Source: CAZXYF01 sp964644705
GTDB taxonomy: Bacteria; Planctomycetota; Brocadiia; SM23-32
Reading direction: 5' to 3'
Assembly (NCBI GenBank): GCA_964644705.1
Contig: CAZXYF010000112.1
Coordinates: 1 to 10,236, forward strand
Length of the DNA stretch: 10,236 nucleotides
Below the pieces are notes generated by a model. It was not told the origin of the DNA, did no database searches, and worked only from the letters and a program-made list of their open reading frames with translations. The first letter of the stretch is position 1. The number at the start of each line of letters is the position of its first letter. Shown here in pieces: positions 6,510 to 10,236 of this stretch. A program made the translations under genes and the position numbers.

Positions 6510-8986
6510 AAAAGCTGATGTGGCTGATAATTGTATCAACGGGATTCCTCCTCTCCATGGGGTCTCTCCCCGGCGCTGAACCCCGCCAGGACAGGAACGC
6601 CATGATCTCTCAGACCAGCCTTCTGGAAGCCACGCGGCAGGATATGATCGCTTACCGGCTCAGCCGCCTCGCTTCGGGAATCAAGTATCTGGCGAAAGAT
6701 CTTCGGTCCAACGGCATCACGGACAGAACACTCAACAGGGATCTGGCTGATCTGGCCGCGCGTATAAAGTCCGTGCAAAGCGATCAGGTCGGGAAGGTTC
6801 GGGCAGAGCTCAACGAACTGGGCGAGCAGGATCGCCCCCATGCTGGGCGCCTGCGGGCCGTTCGGCGCGATATCCGACATATCGTCCGTAAGCTGGCCGT
6901 TTTGCTTCTGGAAGCCGGAGTGCGACATGCCACGGAAGTGTTTGCCACGCGACTCGAGGATATTATCGGTAAACAGAGGCAACTTATCGACCGGTCCCCC
7001 GATCCGCAGACGGCTGTGGCAGAACAGCGTGAAGTGATAGCCGAAATCAGGGAACTGATGCAGGAGATGCGTTCTCTGGACAGTCCGCTTGAGAAGCCGC
7101 TTGCGGCAGTCCGACTGGCCCGTGTGCGGAAGATAATCGGGCGTGGTGATACGGCGGAGCTCCTTGCGAAGGCTGCCCGGGCACTGAAGGCGCCGGACGC
7201 CATAGAAGCAGAAAAACGGCAATCCGCTGCCGTCAGTGTGTTGCAAGAAGCACGGAAGAAACTCCGACCTGTTGAGGAATCCGAGCAGCGGAAGAAGGTG
7301 AGGAAACGCCGTGTCATTGCCTCCAGCCGGTTGGACAGGCTACGGGCATATCAGGATCGGCAGCTCGATTTTGTGGCTGATCTGCAGGACGCGGTGTCAG
7401 AGGGCTCTGATGCGAAGCGCCTGATTTCGGTTGGGAAGAGGCAACTCACGGACATGACAGCGTTCATGGACTCCATGGAAAAAGATGACAGGTGGATGCC
7501 TCCCGTCCGGTCGGCATTGCAGGAAGGGAGGACCGGCATGAAAAACGCCGTATCCGATCTCGAAAAAGGCAAGCTGGAGGAAGCTCTCCGGGAAAGCCGG
7601 ACGGTAATCGGCTCTCTTCGCCGGACAGCCAGCCGGATGGAACGAAAAGTGACGGTGCTGGAGGAGATCGAGTCGCATCTCGAACTGGCCGAGGACATGC
7701 GATATACCGGTAGTTTCCTGAAAGATATAGAGAATGAGCAGAAAGATCTGGCTGCAAAAACGGAAACAAAACAGAGGACAGAACGGGATCAACGCGTAGT
7801 CGGTGGAGCGCTCGGCGAGCTTCGTGAAACACTTGCCGGGGTCTCCGGATCAGCTTCGGTTGATCGGCCCATGCAGAAGGCCGGCGAGGTGATTGACTCG
7901 CTGACGGAGAAAAAGAAAATAGAAGCGCCGGAGCGCAGACGGCTGCAGAAAAAGGCTAAAAAACACATCGATACGGCGGGTAACAGGGCCGATTCGCTGG
8001 CGCGAAGGGCCGCGTATGTCGCGGAATGGCTGGATTACCTGGGGAGGCGCCAGGCGGCCTTGCTGAGCCTGCTGGCCCGTCAAATTGCGCTCCGAAAACG
8101 GACAGAACGTGCTCCTGAGCGAGTGTTCGCGGAGTTGCGCGGCGAGCAGGATTCTCTGCTGGGAGAGACTCAGTCCTATGCGGCGAATATGGAGGAGGGC
8201 CAGTCAAGCTACGCCTCTGCCTCCGAGGAAATGCAGAAGGCGGTCCCCCATCTCAAAAAAACCAATCGCGACCGGGCTGTGCACCATCAGCGTCGTGCCG
8301 AAGAGGCTCTGCGTAAAGCGGCAAAAGCACTTGCTGAACTCGTTGGACACGTGGCGGAGATCACAACTCTGGAACGTATGGGGTTCTTTGAATCCGAAAC
8401 CCACATCCTGACTAAGGTGATGATGATTGCCGTGGAACAGCGGCATGTGCGTGATCGCACGCGGACGGCCACCCGGGAGCAGATGCGGAAATTTACGAGG
8501 CGTGAACAGCTCCATCTGATGCAGGTAACCCGGAAGCTTGCCGCAAGCGAAGAAATAGGCCATTTCCCGCAGATGGACAGTTTGCCGGAGGCAGCGGATG
8601 AAATGGAGAAAGCCGCCGACGACCTGAAAAATGGCGCGCGGACGGCGGCGATTAAACATCAACAGAAGGCGGAAAAGACTCTCCGAACGGATATGGCCGA
8701 TCTGGTCTCCGATTTGTTGAAAGTCCAGGATGTCGGGCCCGCGGTAGAAGCTGAGGGTGGGGGCGGGGACGCGCTGGCAGCCTCGACGAGCATGCCCATG
8801 GAATCGGTGCGGATCTTTGGTAAGCCGCCGGCGCATATTTACAGAGGGACGGTGGGGGGAAAATCCACGTGGGAACCTCTCAGCCCCCGGCAGAGGTCCG
8901 CTCTCAGTGAGCACTTCGCCCGGGAACTGCCCCTCCCATACCGGGGTCTGCTGAAGGCCTACTACAGATCGCTTGCGGAGGAGTAA
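6506..8986 (+). CDS. Secreted long helical (coiled-coil) repeat protein
   Basis: 826 residues. A signal peptide covers about 1-24 (MKKLMWLIIVSTGFLLSMG, likely cut after LPGA), so it is exported. The rest is almost all charged amphipathic helix rich in Arg, Lys, Glu, Ala and Leu. A related helical unit recurs four times: about 229-256, 350-376, 583-613 and 706-737. The last two are clearest (AVHHQRRAEEALRKAAKAL and AIKHQQKAEKTLRTDMADL). Their form 'A..HQ..AE..LR' recalls the C-terminal part of DUF4175-family proteins. A Gly/Ala/Ser linker (749-762) separates the helical body from a short compact end. That end finishes LSPRQRSALSEHFARELPLP, then YRGLLKAYYRSLAEE, a tail type I recall from related PVC proteins. 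It begins in ATGA overlap with the DUF4175-like gene and probably acts as its periplasmic partner. No enzyme motif is visible and the function is unknown. Confidence 0.82.
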   Translation: MKKLMWLIIVSTGFLLSMGSLPGAEPRQDRNAMISQTSLLEATRQDMIAYRLSRLASGIKYLAKDLRSNGITDRTLNRDLADLAARIKSVQSDQVGKVRAELNELGEQDRPHAGRLRAVRRDIRHIVRKLAVLLLEAGVRHATEVFATRLEDIIGKQRQLIDRSPDPQTAVAEQREVIAEIRELMQEMRSLDSPLEKPLAAVRLARVRKIIGRGDTAELLAKAARALKAPDAIEAEKRQSAAVSVLQEARKKLRPVEESEQRKKVRKRRVIASSRLDRLRAYQDRQLDFVADLQDAVSEGSDAKRLISVGKRQLTDMTAFMDSMEKDDRWMPPVRSALQEGRTGMKNAVSDLEKGKLEEALRESRTVIGSLRRTASRMERKVTVLEEIESHLELAEDMRYTGSFLKDIENEQKDLAAKTETKQRTERDQRVVGGALGELRETLAGVSGSASVDRPMQKAGEVIDSLTEKKKIEAPERRRLQKKAKKHIDTAGNRADSLARRAAYVAEWLDYLGRRQAALLSLLARQIALRKRTERAPERVFAELRGEQDSLLGETQSYAANMEEGQSSYASASEEMQKAVPHLKKTNRDRAVHHQRRAEEALRKAAKALAELVGHVAEITTLERMGFFESETHILTKVMMIAVEQRHVRDRTRTATREQMRKFTRREQLHLMQVTRKLAASEEIGHFPQMDSLPEAADEMEKAADDLKNGARTAAIKHQQKAEKTLRTDMADLVSDLLKVQDVGPAVEAEGGGGDALAASTSMPMESVRIFGKPPAHIYRGTVGGKSTWEPLSPRQRSALSEHFARELPLPYRGLLKAYYRSLAEE
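8977..8983 (+). promoter_or_regulatory. Shine-Dalgarno for the alternative start at 8986
   Basis: GGAGGAG lies at the end of the helical-protein gene, with GGAGG ending 4 bases before an ATG that overlaps its stop (TAATG). It also encodes the ending Glu-Glu, so its ribosome-binding role is uncertain. If used, the last protein gains 23 residues before its signal peptide. Confidence 0.4.
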
Positions 8987-9041
8987 TGTCACATAGCAGG
9001 TTTATGAAATGTTCGGATGAAAAGGATCCTCGATATAATAC

Positions 9042-9047
9042 AGGTGA
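9042..9047 (+). promoter_or_regulatory. Shine-Dalgarno for the preferred start at 9055
   Basis: AGGTGA stands 7 bases before the ATG at 9055, which begins a textbook signal peptide. This supports 9055 over the upstream in-frame ATG at 8986. Confidence 0.5.
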
Positions 9048-9054
9048 TGTTCCA

Positions 9055-10083
9055 ATGAAAAAAATCTCTCCCATTTTGTTGCTGCCGCTTCTGCTGGTTC
9101 TTTTGCTCAGCCCCCGTTCACAGGCCGTGGCCCAGAACGAGGACGATCTCCTTGATGGGCCCGCCTATTTCAACCGGCGCACCAAGAAGGCTATTGACAA
9201 ATCGCTGGAATATCTTGCCGACGCCCAGAATCCGGATGGGAGTTGTGCTAAGAAGAATCCCGCAGCCATGACGGCGGTGACAATAATAGCCTTTATGGTC
9301 AACGGACACGTGCCCGGTGAAAAACCGTACGGCGAAGTGCTGGACAGGGGCATTGATTATCTTTTGAAATCTCAGGATGAAGGCGGGTATATCGGATCGA
9401 GTATGTATGCTCACGGTCTGGCCACTCTGGCGCTCTCGGAAGTGTGGGGGATGACCGAGCGGGATGATGAGGTTAAAGACGCTCTCAAAAGTGCAGTGCA
9501 ACTTATCCTTCACGCCCAGAACAAGGAAGGGGGATGGCGGTACTGGCCTCGCCCGATGGATGCCGACGTATCGGTTACCGCGATGCAGGTCGTCGCTCTG
9601 GCCTCGGCCAAACAGGCCGGTATCGTTGTGGCTGACAAAACGATCAAGGATGCCATTCGATATTGTAAGATGTGTTACGATCCCGCCACCGGCGGATTCA
9701 ACTACCAGCCCCGGCCCTACAGCGCCCCGGCCTTCCCGAGAACCGCTGCTGCGGTGACCGCATTGATGATGTGTGGGAAATACGATGCAGATGAGGTAAA
9801 AGGCGGGGTGAAATATCTGCTCAATGCTCCGGAGAGCAAGTTCAAGAAGATTGGCCATTATTCCTACGCTCATTATTACGCCATCCAGGTCATGTACCGC
9901 AGTGGCTCCGAACGGTTCAGTGAATGGTACCCAAAAATAAGGGACGCCTTATTGTCTAAAATGAACGCCAAAGGCGGGATAAGCACACGAGGAAATAAGG
10001 TTAATTCGACAGTTTATGCGACGGCAATGGGACTGATCGTGCTGGGATCTCCCTGTCATTTCGTTCCCGCCTATCAACGATAG
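9055..10083 (+). CDS. Secreted prenyltransferase/squalene-oxidase repeat (toroid) protein
   Basis: 342 residues from 9055; the frame also opens at ATG 8986, giving 365. A signal peptide covers about 1-26 (MKKISPILLLPLLLVLLL, likely cut after AVA). About six alpha-alpha repeats follow, beginning near 44, 98, 143, 197, 247 and 294. They include YLADAQNPDGSC, YLLKSQDEGGYIGS, YAHGLATLALSEVWGMT, and a complete QW motif at 155-161 (QNKEGGW). This is the fold of prenyltransferases, terpene cyclases and complement C3-type thioester domains. The cyclase acid motif DxDD is not met: the nearest stretch is D169-A-D171-V-S. Catalysis is therefore doubtful and a binding or scaffold role more likely. The protein ends in FVPAYQR, which resembles the end of planctomycetal homologues, so it appears complete. 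As the last operon gene it probably works with the other envelope proteins. Confidence 0.88.
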   Translation: MKKISPILLLPLLLVLLLSPRSQAVAQNEDDLLDGPAYFNRRTKKAIDKSLEYLADAQNPDGSCAKKNPAAMTAVTIIAFMVNGHVPGEKPYGEVLDRGIDYLLKSQDEGGYIGSSMYAHGLATLALSEVWGMTERDDEVKDALKSAVQLILHAQNKEGGWRYWPRPMDADVSVTAMQVVALASAKQAGIVVADKTIKDAIRYCKMCYDPATGGFNYQPRPYSAPAFPRTAAAVTALMMCGKYDADEVKGGVKYLLNAPESKFKKIGHYSYAHYYAIQVMYRSGSERFSEWYPKIRDALLSKMNAKGGISTRGNKVNSTVYATAMGLIVLGSPCHFVPAYQR

Positions 10084-10132
10084 CCATCTTTCATCCGGCC
10101 CTGATGTGTTCGAGACGGATGCTGCACTGACG

Positions 10133-10155
10133 GCCCGTTTGGAGCCCAAACCGGT
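10133..10155 (+). terminator. Stem-loop after the last gene, candidate operon terminator
   Basis: GTTTGG (10137-10142) and CCAAAC (10146-10151) pair perfectly around a three-base loop. Past one C/C mismatch, two more G-C pairs and a G-T pair lengthen the stem. It lies about 50 bp after the last stop codon. No T run follows, so it would be a poor classical intrinsic terminator; it could also stabilise the mRNA end. Confidence 0.35.
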
Positions 10156-10182
10156 GTTGGCCGAGTTGTTAAAAATTATGTA

Positions 10183-10230
10183 TTCAGTGAACCACGTTAT
10201 TCCAGATGGGCCTACTGCCGGGCTTGTCCC
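10183..10230. repeat. Right copy of the window-flanking inverted repeat
   Basis: Inverted relative to 1-50. GTGAACCACGT (10187-10197) and TGCCGGGCTTGTCCC (10216-10230) match the left copy exactly. The 18 bases between align with the 20 bases of the left copy after small gaps. TTC at 10183-10185 extends the match inward. The two copies have diverged, so this is not a simple assembly duplication. Confidence 0.7.
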
Positions 10231-10232
10231 GG
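10218..10232. repeat. REP-like short palindrome in the right repeat
   Basis: CCGGG (10218-10222) and CCCGG (10228-10232) form a 5-bp stem around CTTGT. The left copy shows GGGACAAGCCCGG at 1-13 and would complete the same palindrome if CC precedes base 1. Short GC palindromes of this kind are common cores of dispersed intergenic REP-type repeats. Confidence 0.5.
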
Positions 10233-10236
10233 TTAA

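Noticed and set aside
9055..10083. Reading the last gene as a squalene-hopene cyclase.
   Set aside because: The DxDD acid motif is absent, the protein is about half the usual cyclase length and it is secreted.
10079..10236. Plus-strand frame open to the right edge after the toroid gene, with GTG at 10106 and ATG at 10178.
   Set aside because: No Shine-Dalgarno sequence precedes either start, it crosses the stem-loop and repeat, and about 50 codons is too short to judge without sequence beyond the edge.

Overview
The window looks like chromosomal DNA of a Gram-negative bacterium, most likely of the PVC superphylum (Planctomycetes, Lentisphaerae, Kiritimatiellaeota or Verrucomicrobia) or a relative such as Omnitrophota. 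This is inferred from gene content: a BatA-type vWA membrane protein, a second vWA membrane protein with a class-I glutamine-amidotransferase-like (GATase-like) fold, a DUF4175-like membrane protein, a long secreted helical protein, and a secreted protein of prenyltransferase/squalene-oxidase-type alpha-alpha repeats. I know this combination from those phyla. I could not run a search, so the phylum is tentative.

Layout. Bases 1-261 hold no convincing gene. They start with a repeat (1-50) whose inverted, imperfect copy lies at the other end (10183-10230). Five genes then run on the + strand: BatA/vWA/GATase-like (262-2391), vWA/GATase-like (2470-4824), DUF4175-like (4854-6509), secreted helical repeat protein (6506-8986) and secreted alpha-alpha toroid protein (start 9055, or 8986; end 10083). 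Gaps are 78 and 29 bp, then an ATGA overlap, then a TAATG junction or 68-bp gap. This is an operon. Bases 10084-10236 hold a stem-loop and the second repeat copy. No tRNA, rRNA, CRISPR array, transposase or confident promoter is visible.

How the genes may work together. Membrane segments and the positive-inside rule place the large domains of the first three proteins outside the cytoplasmic membrane. The fourth and fifth proteins have signal peptides, so all five products converge on the periplasm. The vWA, immunoglobulin-like, coiled-coil and toroid domains are all binding or scaffold modules. The GATase-like domains lack a visible nucleophile cysteine and the toroid protein lacks a terpene-cyclase DxDD motif. 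The simplest reading is a non-enzymatic envelope assembly complex. In related gene sets it is usually paired with a cytoplasmic MoxR AAA+ ATPase and a DUF58 protein, neither of which is in this window. The complex has no established function that I know of.
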